In this document: in pieces, positions 1 through 7,405 of the stretch
How positions within the stretch are numbered: the stretch's first letter is position 1
Layout: each line of letters begins with the position of its first letter
Assembly: GCA_944383825.1 (NCBI GenBank)
Contig: CALWRA010000007.1
Span: 59,899-123,898, forward strand
From: an uncultured Acetatifactor sp.
GTDB taxonomy: Bacteria; Bacillota; Clostridia; Lachnospirales; Lachnospiraceae
DNA: 64,000 nt
Reading direction: 5' to 3'
Program-made: the position numbers and the translations under genes
The notes under the pieces: generated by a model
The model's input: the letters and a program-made list of their open reading frames with translations, nothing else
Told to the model about the DNA's origin: nothing
The model's database searches: none

Positions 1-2
1 GG

Positions 3-527
3 CTTTGGGCCGCGGCCAGTCAGCAGAACGGACGGCAAAATGTTGAGGTGCGGTATATCAAGGCGGGGGACTGGTTTGTAGGCGGGGATATGACTGTTTT
101 ATGCCTGCATCCGCCCGTAGGCTTTTCCTCTGCGGACGCCAATATATATTCACAATGCTTTTATGTGGAATGGAAAGATAGCGCCGGAAGGAAAGAGATG
201 TCTCTGCTGCTTACGGGAGATACGGAGAAGGAAGGAGAGGACATGCTTTTGGAAGAATTAAGAAACAGGAGAATCACCGGACTTACCGTACTGAAGACGG
301 CTCACCACGGCTCGAGAAACGCTACCGGCGGAGATCTCCTTAGACAGCTAACGCCGGCTTTGGCAGTGATTTCCTGTGGGGAGAATAACATTTATGGACA
401 TCCTCATGCGGAAGTACTGAATCGGCTTGAGGAGGCGGGGATACCTGCTTTTCAGACGCCTGAGACAGGGGCTGTGACGATTACGTACAGAAGAGGGAAA
501 ATTACAATAAAGCGCACGAAGCCGTAA
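3..527 (+). CDS. comEC: ComEC C-terminal metallo-beta-lactamase domain (partial, 5' end outside window)
   Basis: The reading frame is open from base 3, so the gene begins upstream of the window. What is seen is the end of a metallo-beta-lactamase domain: a Leu-Leu-Thr-Gly-Asp strand near the middle, then Lys-Thr-Ala-His-His-Gly-Ser and a Ser-Cys-Gly-Glu-Asn-Asn-x-Tyr-Gly-His-Pro-His block, all typical of the ComEC/Rec2 C-terminus. In the family this domain sits outside the membrane beside the DNA-uptake channel. The GTG at 48 is internal and should not be taken as a start. The gene converges on holA, leaving only 27 bases between stops. A soluble ComEC-type hydrolase cannot be excluded because the membrane part is not visible. 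Confidence 0.8.
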   Translation, partial: LWAAASQQNGRQNVEVRYIKAGDWFVGGDMTVLCLHPPVGFSSADANIYSQCFYVEWKDSAGRKEMSLLLTGDTEKEGEDMLLEELRNRRITGLTVLKTAHHGSRNATGGDLLRQLTPALAVISCGENNIYGHPHAEVLNRLEEAGIPAFQTPETGAVTITYRRGKITIKRTKP

Positions 528-554
528 AAAGGCGCAGGAAAAGCCGGGAGCCAT

Positions 555-1529
555 CTACAAAACAGACACAATCAGCAGTTCTACGCTCATCCTGTCATTG
601 ATGCGACCGGTTTTTACCGCTTCTTCCGTTTCCACACATTGGTATACGGCATTTTTGAGCACAGAGGTCTTAAATCGGGCTGCCTGGGACGTATATTTTC
701 CGGCGATAAAGGGAGGAACGCCGATTTTAGTCCCAATTGCTTTGTTGTCGTAGCCTCTGGCCTTTAATTCCTTTGCCTGCAGCAGCAGATTGCATTGTCT
801 GGCAATGAGAAAGAGAATCCTCATGGGCGGCTCCTTTAAGGCCAGCAGATCATAGTACAGATCCAGAGCCTTTCGGGTCTGACCGTCAGCAATGGCATTG
901 ATCATATCAAAAATATGGTTGCTGATGCGATTGGTGCAGACGGCCTCCACATCGGCGTCGGTGACCACATCTCTGTTCATGCAATAGCAGATCAGCTTTT
1001 CCAGCTCCATCTGTATATTTTCCATATCCGTTCCAGCTTTGGACAAAAAAAGCTGCAAAGCGCTTTCCGCAATCTTTTTGTCTTCTCTGGACAATATGCC
1101 TGCGACCCATCGCTTTAAGGTTTTTTCATCCTGTACGGAAAACTCCGCCGCATATCCCCTGGACTGTATCAGCTTATACAGTTTGCTGCGCTTGTCCACT
1201 TCGCTTTCCGTAAAAACGAAATATGCAGTCTCACTGGGAGAGTTGAGATATTCCGCCATTTTTTCCCCTCCGGATTTAAAAAGGCCGCTGTTTTTGATAA
1301 AAATAACCCGGCGCCGAGAGAGAAAGGGAAGCGTTTCCGCAAGATCGATGATCTCTCCCACAGGAACATCCTTTCCTTCATAAAAATGAGTGTTCATCTG
1401 ATCGCCTTCACCGCAGAGCGCCTTTTTCAGACGCTCAGTATACTGTCTGCGCAGATAGCGCTCTTCTCCGTATAAAAGATAAATTTGCCTCAAATTTCCC
1501 TGCTTTATATCATCGTTAATCCGTTGCAT
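555..1529 (-). CDS. holA: DNA polymerase III delta subunit
   Basis: A 324-residue protein of the usual HolA length. It starts with a short lead-in and then a Tyr-Leu-Leu-Tyr-Gly-Glu-Glu motif near residue 17, the hallmark of the delta subunit N-terminal domain. A central Arg-Arg-x-Val-Ile-Phe-Ile strand and a helical C-terminal collar region (from about residue 210) follow. In the replisome, delta opens the beta sliding clamp inside the clamp loader. In many Firmicutes holA follows comEC on the same strand; here the two are convergent, so a local inversion or rearrangement is likely. A good promoter lies upstream at 1580-1608. Confidence 0.93.
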   Translation of the reverse strand: MQRINDDIKQGNLRQIYLLYGEERYLRRQYTERLKKALCGEGDQMNTHFYEGKDVPVGEIIDLAETLPFLSRRRVIFIKNSGLFKSGGEKMAEYLNSPSETAYFVFTESEVDKRSKLYKLIQSRGYAAEFSVQDEKTLKRWVAGILSREDKKIAESALQLFLSKAGTDMENIQMELEKLICYCMNRDVVTDADVEAVCTNRISNHIFDMINAIADGQTRKALDLYYDLLALKEPPMRILFLIARQCNLLLQAKELKARGYDNKAIGTKIGVPPFIAGKYTSQAARFKTSVLKNAVYQCVETEEAVKTGRINDRMSVELLIVSVL

Positions 1530-1579
1530 GCTTTACTCCGCGTTCATCGTGACTGTAAAGGTTTCTTATGCTCACTATT

Positions 1580-1608
1580 ATTATATGCGGTTGGCAGTAT
1601 GGTTACAA
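1580..1608 (-). promoter_or_regulatory. Promoter of holA
   Basis: Read on the - strand, TTGTAA (1603-1608) and TATAAT (1580-1585) are separated by 17 bases, a strong sigma-A match. It lies about 50 bases before the holA start and just beyond the 3' end of the response regulator gene. Confidence 0.6.
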
Positions 1609-1620
1609 GAGGAAGTTAAA

Positions 1621-2367
1621 TCATAGATAAAAAGTTCTCAGCCTTTCGGTTAGATTTTTCCATTCCCGGAAGGAGCAGGAGCAGCTGCTTCCGTTGTCTA
1701 AAAAAATCATATGATTCTTTGAATCCAGCCTCTGTATATGCCGCAGGTTTACCACACATCCCTTATGGCACTGAAAAAAATCGGAGCCCAGTTTTTTTAA
1801 AAGAGAAGACAGGACTGCGGAAAAATAATAGATCTCAGAATGAGAATGCAGACATACCTTATGGGTGTGTTTAACTGATTCTATGTAATAAATATTTTGC
1901 AGTAAAATTGTGTGGTAGACACAGCCCGCGCGAAAGGAAAAGGTAAACGCCGTATTTTTGTTAACAATCAGATAATTTTCCTCAATGTGGCGCATACATT
2001 GATGGATTTGAACTTCGGGATAGGGGGCGTCTTTCACAATGTAATCCAGTACGGAAAGCTTCAGACGAAAAGTTTCCATAACCAATTCATCGTGAATTGT
2101 AACGAAAATGATGTGGGCATTGGAATCAATTCTGCGGATGTCCTGAGCCAGTTGTAAACCGCCAAAATGAGTTTTATATTGTATATCCAGAAAATAAATA
2201 CCATTCGCGGGAGGATTTTCTTTTATATGCCTTAGGAGCTTACAGGGAGAATCTGCGCTGCATGCTATTTTTATTTCCCAGTCGCTTTTGATCTGGTAAT
2301 TGACAATGGCTTTTTCCAGACGTTTCAGCCAAAGAGGCTCGTCATCGCATAAGTAAATAGATATCAT
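1621..2367 (-). CDS. LytTR-family response regulator (AgrA/VirR type)
   Basis: A 248-residue two-domain protein. The receiver domain (about 1-125) has the acidic pair Asp8-Asp9, the phospho-acceptor Asp61 in a Phe-Leu-Asp-Ile-Gln strand, and a Val-Thr-Ile-His segment near 90. The C-terminal half (about 140-245) has LytTR features: an Ile-x-Tyr-Ile-Glu-Ser strand, a Phe-x-x-Cys-His-Lys-Gly-Cys-Val-Val-Asn segment and a final Phe-Arg-Glu-Trp. LytTR regulators bind direct repeats and usually control peptide, bacteriocin or virulence loci. It starts five bases after the kinase stop, so the pair is one operon. The exported-protein and ABC genes across the divergent gap are the likely targets (inference). 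Confidence 0.88.
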   Translation of the reverse strand: MISIYLCDDEPLWLKRLEKAIVNYQIKSDWEIKIACSADSPCKLLRHIKENPPANGIYFLDIQYKTHFGGLQLAQDIRRIDSNAHIIFVTIHDELVMETFRLKLSVLDYIVKDAPYPEVQIHQCMRHIEENYLIVNKNTAFTFSFRAGCVYHTILLQNIYYIESVKHTHKVCLHSHSEIYYFSAVLSSLLKKLGSDFFQCHKGCVVNLRHIQRLDSKNHMIFLDNGSSCSCSFREWKNLTERLRTFYL

Positions 2368-2372
2368 GTAGA

Positions 2373-3662
2373 TCAGTCCTTTCGTATCTCAAGAGTTTGC
2401 CTGAATGACCGGCTATACTGTACCGTATAAAACACGTTGGGAAGGGGAGAAATGATCCTCTGAAGTATGTATAAGCCTAAGCCCTCATGCGCTTGCTTTG
2501 TGGTGTACCCTTTTTCATATAGCCTCGATACAGGTATGCTTAGCGGTGGACAGCTGTTGGTAATCGTGAAAAGGACACTCTGCTCGGTGACCACAATGGA
2601 TATTGAGAGTTCCTTTTCAGGAGTCAGTGAGGCTGCCTCAATAGAGTTGTCCAAAAGAATTCCCAAAACCCGGGATAAGTCGGGTTCGGGCATACAAACC
2701 TTTAGCAGAGGCTCAGACAACTCCAAAAGAGGAGTTATTTTTTGATTCAGGGCCATTATGATTTTGAAATAAAGTATGCTTTTCACAGTGGCGATTTTGA
2801 TAAACTGCAGCCTGGCAATTACTGCCTGAGGAGACACCAGCAACTCTCCGGAAGGCATTATTTTTTCAGAAAGATATTTTTTTAACTCTTCAGTTTCTTT
2901 ATTGTCGGCGTAATAAAAAAGGGTGGAGAGAATATTTTTATAATCATGTTTGAAAACACGGTATTCGCTGTAAAAATGTTCAAGACTTTCTGTGTAACGG
3001 CGTAAGAATTCCAGTTCCCTGTTCTGCAGCTCCAACGTATCTTTTTCCTGAAGGGAAAGACTCAGAAAATATATTAGTATGAGAATGATAGCGGAAAATA
3101 GAGATAAAGAAAAAAAATATAGGAAGACCATCTCCGTAAATGTAGAAACGGCTGCTGCATATACGTTTAGGGCGGCGTACAGTCCCACATAAACCAAGAA
3201 TACAGATAGAAATAATAGCTGTATTTTTTGAGGACATTTCTGAAAAAAGCTTAACCGAGGGAGAATGAAATTTTTTTTCACAAGATAGAGAATGGAAAAA
3301 CAGACTGTAGATAGCACGAAAAAGAAAAGTAGATGTAAGTCTGCAGAAAGCCTGTTGGGAAACAGATGACATAATGCCATGAGGATCATCAAAAGAAAAC
3401 GGATGAGCACAGCAATCAAATATCCTGCAAAGGAAAACAGTGCACTCCAAAAGCTCCGGCGTGCACCGAAGTAAGCAATGGAAACAGATATAACAATAAA
3501 AGGGATGAAATACCAGTATCCCAAAACAAAATTTGAGATTATCTGCGCAGCAATCAGGTGAACTGCAAAGTAAAAATAATATCTGCCTTGCAGACGAACA
3601 GGCAGCAGAAAAATAAAACTCATTCCCAGATACACAATCGTTAAAGGTAAAAATTGATACAT
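2373..3662 (-). CDS. GHKL sensor histidine kinase (AgrC-like)
   Basis: A 429-residue membrane kinase. About six hydrophobic segments fill residues 1-205. A short helical linker leads to the phospho-acceptor His239 in Phe-Lys-His-Asp-Tyr-Lys-Asn, and an ATP-binding domain follows with Asn339 in Leu-Leu-Asp-Asn-Ser-Ile-Glu-Ala-Ala and a Gly-Leu-Gly-Leu-Tyr motif near the end. This is the AgrC-type GHKL layout, a class that senses extracellular peptides. I chose the ATG at 3662 because GGGGAA precedes it at good spacing; an in-frame TTG at 3692 lacks a comparable site. The gene is AT-rich with frequent AAA and ATA codons, unlike the core genes around it, which suggests transfer. Confidence 0.87.
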   Translation of the reverse strand: MYQFLPLTIVYLGMSFIFLLPVRLQGRYYFYFAVHLIAAQIISNFVLGYWYFIPFIVISVSIAYFGARRSFWSALFSFAGYLIAVLIRFLLMILMALCHLFPNRLSADLHLLFFFVLSTVCFSILYLVKKNFILPRLSFFQKCPQKIQLLFLSVFLVYVGLYAALNVYAAAVSTFTEMVFLYFFSLSLFSAIILILIYFLSLSLQEKDTLELQNRELEFLRRYTESLEHFYSEYRVFKHDYKNILSTLFYYADNKETEELKKYLSEKIMPSGELLVSPQAVIARLQFIKIATVKSILYFKIIMALNQKITPLLELSEPLLKVCMPEPDLSRVLGILLDNSIEAASLTPEKELSISIVVTEQSVLFTITNSCPPLSIPVSRLYEKGYTTKQAHEGLGLYILQRIISPLPNVFYTVQYSRSFRQTLEIRKD

Positions 3663-3730
3663 AAATATTCCCCAATTACGTTTATGCCTCAAAACTTAAC
3701 GAATAACTCAAAAATGGCTTTTATGGAATT

Positions 3731-3756
3731 ATTGATGATATTATAATACCATCAAT
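3731..3756. promoter_or_regulatory. Inverted repeat in the kinase 5' region
   Basis: ATTGATG (3731-3737) is repeated as CATCAAT (3750-3756) with a 12-base AT-rich centre that contains TATAAT-like sequence. It lies between the palindromic promoter and the kinase start. It could be a regulator site or an RNA hairpin in the kinase leader; nothing in the sequence decides between these. Confidence 0.4.
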
Positions 3757-3772
3757 GAAAAATTTTAATATA

Positions 3773-3802
3773 ATTGTAACAGATACAAAAGATAATTACA
3801 AT
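3773..3802. promoter_or_regulatory. Symmetric divergent promoter between kinase and exported-protein genes
   Basis: On the + strand, TTGTAA (3774-3779) and TACAAT (3797-3802) are 17 bases apart. Because the arms are inverted repeats (ATTGTAA and TTACAAT), the - strand carries exactly the same hexamers with the same 17-base spacing over the same 30 bases. The + direction leads to the exported-protein gene and the - direction to the kinase/regulator operon. The intergenic stretch 3663-3965 otherwise holds only AT-rich sequence and the repeat at 3731-3756. Confidence 0.5.
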
Positions 3803-3965
3803 ATCTGAGTGGCCGGCTGGATGTATAAGCCATGGGAGAATGCCAAAAGAGATCTTTTTTAGAGAAAGAGGTAATTCCATTGTACATAAAAAGAATAGAA
3901 TGTACAGCAACATGAAATGGAAAACTGGATCAGAGATTTATAAAGATTCGGAAAGAGAGGTCAAT

Positions 3966-4370
3966 ATGAAATTGAAGAATATGGTTTTATTAAGTTTAAT
4001 GCTGGCTCTGTTTCTCGGAAATGCGATACTTGTATCCGCGGAGGTGGAAAAGGCGCAGTATGGGTATGCATATGTCACTAAAACCTCAGATCTAAAGACG
4101 CCTTACCTTATAAAACAAAATAGCGGGGAGCAGGCATCTAATCTGGTGGGGGATGTGGAAGGAAGGAGGACACTGGTTTCCTGGTGCGAAAATAATATTG
4201 GAAACAGAATAACAGAGAAAAGGCAATATAGTACAGCGGATCCGGTGTATATGAGCTATACGAAAAGTGAAACAGGATCCGTGAGATTGTCGGTTTCCAC
4301 CGCATTACTGACATTTCAGTCAACAGGGACCTTTGGATATTGGAGTCCGGATTATATTACCTACTATTGA
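3966..4370 (+). CDS. Small exported protein next to LytTR system and ABC transporter
   Basis: A 134-residue protein with a clear signal peptide: a basic start, a hydrophobic core over residues 7-22 and a Val-Ser-Ala cleavage site near residue 25. The mature part (about 108 residues) has one cysteine, is rich in Ser, Thr and Tyr, and ends with a Phe-Gly-Tyr-Trp-Ser-Pro-Asp segment before a Tyr-Tyr tail. The pattern recalls the DUF2712 class of small Firmicute exported proteins and, more loosely, lactococcin-972-like peptides, from memory only. The ATG at 3966 has GAGAGG before it; the frame runs on upstream to 3840 without a plausible signal. Context suggests a secreted effector or signal handled by the ABC genes that follow. 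Confidence 0.65.
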   Translation: MKLKNMVLLSLMLALFLGNAILVSAEVEKAQYGYAYVTKTSDLKTPYLIKQNSGEQASNLVGDVEGRRTLVSWCENNIGNRITEKRQYSTADPVYMSYTKSETGSVRLSVSTALLTFQSTGTFGYWSPDYITYY

Positions 4371-4385
4371 CATTTGTTGAATCGG

Positions 4386-4406
4386 GGCTGCGCCACAGGC
4401 GCAGCC
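4386..4406 (+). other. Strong stem-loop between exported-protein gene and permease genes
   Basis: A perfect 9-bp stem GGCTGCGCC / GGCGCAGCC with loop ACA starts 15 bases after the exported-protein stop. It is followed by AAAGAGG, the ribosome binding site of the first permease, and not by a T run. It is therefore more likely an RNA stabiliser or partial processing site, which would let the small protein be made in excess over the transporter, than a full terminator. Confidence 0.55.
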
Positions 4407-4419
4407 AAAGAGGCAGAAT

Positions 4420-5190
4420 ATGGTAAAGATAGAATTGCATCGCGCTTTTTGCTCTAAATCTTTTTGGACAGCCTGCATATTAGGATTTGTCATGCTGGTA
4501 ATTGGCGGTTGGGAATATGTGGAGTATTATTTTACGGGGTATGTCAGTCAGGGGACCTATCTGGAAAAATTTCTGGTTTCTTACGGATATGGAGCGGCTT
4601 CTTTAATTGCAGTGATGTTTCCTGTATTAGCGGTGGTTCCTTATTGTATGTCTTATCGAAAGGATATGGATAGTGGATTCAGAGTGTATCTGAACATTAA
4701 GGGCTCTGTTGGCAAATATCGGAGCGCAAAGCTGTTAGCCGTGAGCGGATCCGGCTTTAGCGCACTTTTTATTCCCTGTCTGCTTTGGCTTTTGATTTGC
4801 TGTTTCATTTTAAAAACGGGAAAGACGGAATTTTCAATTATTCATGGAATATATTTTGCGGAAGGCTTGTATACTTACGCCCCTTTTTTATATGGCATGA
4901 TTTATGTGTGCAATGCAGGATTACAGGGCGCGGTATTTTCTGTGCTGGCGCTTGGCCTGAGCTCGGTGATTAAGAACAAATATCTTGCAGCCTTTCTTCC
5001 TTTTTGCTACTGTATTTTCACAGCCGCAGTTTTGGATACATATAATATGGCTTTGAATGCTCTTACATTGTTTACTATAGGACAATACTTTAATGACACG
5101 ATTGGATACTGGGGAATTCTTGCTTATGATGCGATTCTTGCAATGCTTGGCTGCGGGCTGTTTCTTCGGGGAGATAATACTGAGGCTTGA
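4420..5190 (+). CDS. ABC-2-type membrane protein 1 of 3
   Basis: A 256-residue protein with a short basic N-terminus (Met-Val-Lys-Ile-Glu-Leu-His-Arg) and six hydrophobic stretches, the size and layout of ABC-2-type permeases of peptide-export or immunity transporters. I recognise no specific family. The start ATG at 4420 follows AAAGAGGCAGAAT. Two more proteins of similar size and an ABC ATPase follow, with overlaps or very short gaps, so the four genes form one transporter operon. The substrate is unknown; the adjacent exported protein is the obvious candidate. Confidence 0.65.
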   Translation: MVKIELHRAFCSKSFWTACILGFVMLVIGGWEYVEYYFTGYVSQGTYLEKFLVSYGYGAASLIAVMFPVLAVVPYCMSYRKDMDSGFRVYLNIKGSVGKYRSAKLLAVSGSGFSALFIPCLLWLLICCFILKTGKTEFSIIHGIYFAEGLYTYAPFLYGMIYVCNAGLQGAVFSVLALGLSSVIKNKYLAAFLPFCYCIFTAAVLDTYNMALNALTLFTIGQYFNDTIGYWGILAYDAILAMLGCGLFLRGDNTEA

Positions 5191-5213
5191 AAAGTTTAAA
5201 AATGAGAGAGAAC

Positions 5214-5975
5214 ATGAGCGGAAAAATAAAATTGGAGTTGAGGGAGTATCATTTTGGAAGGAGGCTGGTGATTCAGCTCTTGCTGCTTTTTGTAATATGT
5301 TGTGCGCAGAGGCAGTCTCTGCATGCTTTGTTTCCGGAAGCAAGCCTGGGTGAATTCCTGATATTTGTACTGGATAATGAAAATATTGTGCTGGCGTTGT
5401 TGCCTGTTATGCTTCTGGCCTTTACCAGCAGCAGGCGCAGGGAAGTATGCAGATACCCTTTATTGATCAGATATAGAAACCGAAATGAATTTTTTCTGGT
5501 GAAAATAATATCCAGAATGTTATTTGCAGGACTGCTTCTGCTTTCTCTGATTGGACTGCTTCTGCTTGTAGGGTTATGGACGGACATGCCTCTGATTACA
5601 AGGCACGCCTTTTTGGAAGGGGAACAGTTTGATAAAATTATTGCTTTACAGACCGCAAATTTATTCTGCTTCTTTTGTTTTATGCTGATGTTGCATGAAA
5701 TACTGAGGAGTATTCTGCACAGGAGCCTTCTGGATTTGGTTTTGACGGCGTTCCTCCCTGTTGTTAATCTGGTTGTTATTAAGCTCCACCTGAGCGGAGT
5801 AATGCTCTGGACCCCATGGGGAAACATTGCGTATATGCTGGAAGGGCAGGAAAGGACGAATTATCAGTTTTATTGGTGGTATTGGCTGCTTGTGGTGCTG
5901 GCTGCCCTGTATGCAGCAGATTTGCTTCATGGGAGAAAAGATTATGTCTTTGAGGAAAATAGGAAAATTAGTTAG
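5214..5975 (+). CDS. ABC-2-type membrane protein 2 of 3
   Basis: A 253-residue membrane protein with about six hydrophobic segments. Its start Met-Ser-Gly-Lys-Ile-Lys-Leu-Glu-Leu-Arg resembles the N-terminus of the preceding protein, which supports the ATG at 5214. Alternatives are ATG 5202 and a TTG at 5187 that overlaps the previous stop as TTGA; none has a strong ribosome binding site, so the start is uncertain. Coupling to the upstream gene may replace a strong site. No catalytic motif is visible, and it is most likely a permease half or accessory membrane subunit. Confidence 0.6.
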   Translation: MSGKIKLELREYHFGRRLVIQLLLLFVICCAQRQSLHALFPEASLGEFLIFVLDNENIVLALLPVMLLAFTSSRRREVCRYPLLIRYRNRNEFFLVKIISRMLFAGLLLLSLIGLLLLVGLWTDMPLITRHAFLEGEQFDKIIALQTANLFCFFCFMLMLHEILRSILHRSLLDLVLTAFLPVVNLVVIKLHLSGVMLWTPWGNIAYMLEGQERTNYQFYWWYWLLVVLAALYAADLLHGRKDYVFEENRKIS

Positions 5976-6600
5976 CCTGCTGCTCCTATATTATCTGCTG
6001 GCCTGGTATTCCACAAGGATATTGGAAAATATTGAGTACGAAAATTATTTAATACGCGCGTGGCAAAGCAGCTTTTATAAATTAGATGTGCGGTGCATTC
6101 ATTGGATTGCCATGCGCATTGCCATTTGGATTGCCGTATTTTTAGAGTTGATGCGTTTGGAGAATCCCCTGACGATATATCTTTTTATTAGAGAAAGAAA
6201 CTTTATATCCCTTTTTATAAAGACTTACTATAAATGCTTGCTTGAAGTAATTTTCTATTTTGGCCTGGCCATGTTGGCTATGGCGGCATATTTTTTTCTT
6301 TTGACGGGAAGTTGGGAGGTCTTCGGCGGCCTTTGGCAGGAAAAGACAGCCGTAATTGTTTTGCGGGAATCCCTGGATGGCCTGAATTTCTGCTTGGCGG
6401 CATATTTTTTGTACTGCTTTACAAAACATGCGGAGATCAGCTTTCTGGTGATATTGACGCTGCGCCTGCTTTTGGGGTTTGCTGTGAAAGGAGAACATAT
6501 AGGTGTTTGGACGGAGCTTTTTGTAAATATCCTCCTTGCGGCAGGCACATTATATTATGCCTCCCGGAATTTTGTGAAGAGAGTAAACGGAGATAATTGA
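5944..6600 (+). CDS. ABC-2-type membrane protein 3 of 3
   Basis: A 218-residue membrane protein with about five to six hydrophobic segments. The start at 5944 is preceded by GGGAG at 8-base spacing and overlaps the end of the previous gene by 32 bases, which suggests translational coupling. A longer reading from 5827 would add a poor, non-membrane leader. Like its two neighbours it lacks recognisable motifs beyond hydrophobic segments. Three different small permeases with a single ATPase is reminiscent of lantibiotic-immunity transporters (LanF with LanE and LanG), an analogy rather than an assignment. Confidence 0.6.
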   Translation: MSLRKIGKLVSLLLLYYLLAWYSTRILENIEYENYLIRAWQSSFYKLDVRCIHWIAMRIAIWIAVFLELMRLENPLTIYLFIRERNFISLFIKTYYKCLLEVIFYFGLAMLAMAAYFFLLTGSWEVFGGLWQEKTAVIVLRESLDGLNFCLAAYFLYCFTKHAEISFLVILTLRLLLGFAVKGEHIGVWTELFVNILLAAGTLYYASRNFVKRVNGDN

Positions 6601-6609
6601 GAGGATGGT

Positions 6610-7269
6610 ATGATGGAAAATATTGTTGAGCTGCGCCATGTATCGAAGGCTTATAAGGATAACGTGCTGTTTCAGGATATTAGTCTGGAGATTCCAAAGG
6701 GAGATATATGCGGGATTGTGGGGGTGAACGGTTCCGGAAAAAGCGTATTGTTAAAAATGATCTGCGGACTGGTCCTTCCAGATGCAGGAGAGATCTATGT
6801 GGATGGAAAAAAGATGGATAAAGGAAATTTTCCTCAAGATATTGGGGTGATTTTGGACTGTGCCGGATTTCTCCCGAGTGAAACAGGACTTAAGAATCTT
6901 TCCATAATCGCGGGAATTCGAAAGAAGGCGGGCCGGGAGGAGTTGGAAGAGGTAATGCGCATGGTAGGGCTTGACCCTGCATCTAAGCTGAAGGTGGGAA
7001 AATATTCTCTTGGGATGAAACAGCGCCTGTCTATTGCACAGGCCCTTATGGAAAAACCGGCGTTTCTTATACTGGACGAACCCTTGAACGCCATTGATGA
7101 GGATACGGCCTGTGAGTTTAGAAGACTTTTCCTGAAATTAAATGAAGAGAAGGGAGTTTCCATTTTAATGACTTCTCATAATAGAGAGGACATAGTGGAG
7201 CTGTGCAGGCATGTGTACCGGATTGCGGGACATGGGTTAAAAGCGGAGCGAATGGAACCGGAGATGTGA
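6610..7269 (+). CDS. ABC transporter ATP-binding protein
   Basis: A 219-residue ATPase with all motifs in order: Walker A Gly-Val-Asn-Gly-Ser-Gly-Lys-Ser at 38-45, the signature Tyr-Ser-Leu-Gly-Met-Lys-Gln-Arg near 135, Walker B Leu-Ile-Leu-Asp-Glu-Pro near 157, and a Ser-His-Asn switch region near 190. The Leu-Gly-Met-Lys-Gln-Arg form of the signature is common in the CcmA/BcrA-like ABC-2 exporters and lantibiotic-immunity ATPases. It follows three membrane proteins and closes the locus. GAGGATGGT precedes two adjacent ATGs (6610 and 6613). No terminator is evident after it. Confidence 0.9.
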   Translation: MMENIVELRHVSKAYKDNVLFQDISLEIPKGDICGIVGVNGSGKSVLLKMICGLVLPDAGEIYVDGKKMDKGNFPQDIGVILDCAGFLPSETGLKNLSIIAGIRKKAGREELEEVMRMVGLDPASKLKVGKYSLGMKQRLSIAQALMEKPAFLILDEPLNAIDEDTACEFRRLFLKLNEEKGVSILMTSHNREDIVELCRHVYRIAGHGLKAERMEPEM

Positions 7270-7405
7270 GAGAGGTTTACCGATTTATCCCTTGAGCTTT
7301 TGGCGCCGATATGCTACTATGATTTTAGGCAAAGAGGTATGCCGGAGGCCGAATATTCCGTTGGTCCGGCAGGAATGGCACGGAAAATATCACAGAGGGA
7401 ACAGA

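Noticed and set aside
3840..3965. 42-residue upstream extension of the exported protein
   Set aside because: It would bury the signal peptide, and the ATG at 3966 has a good ribosome site.
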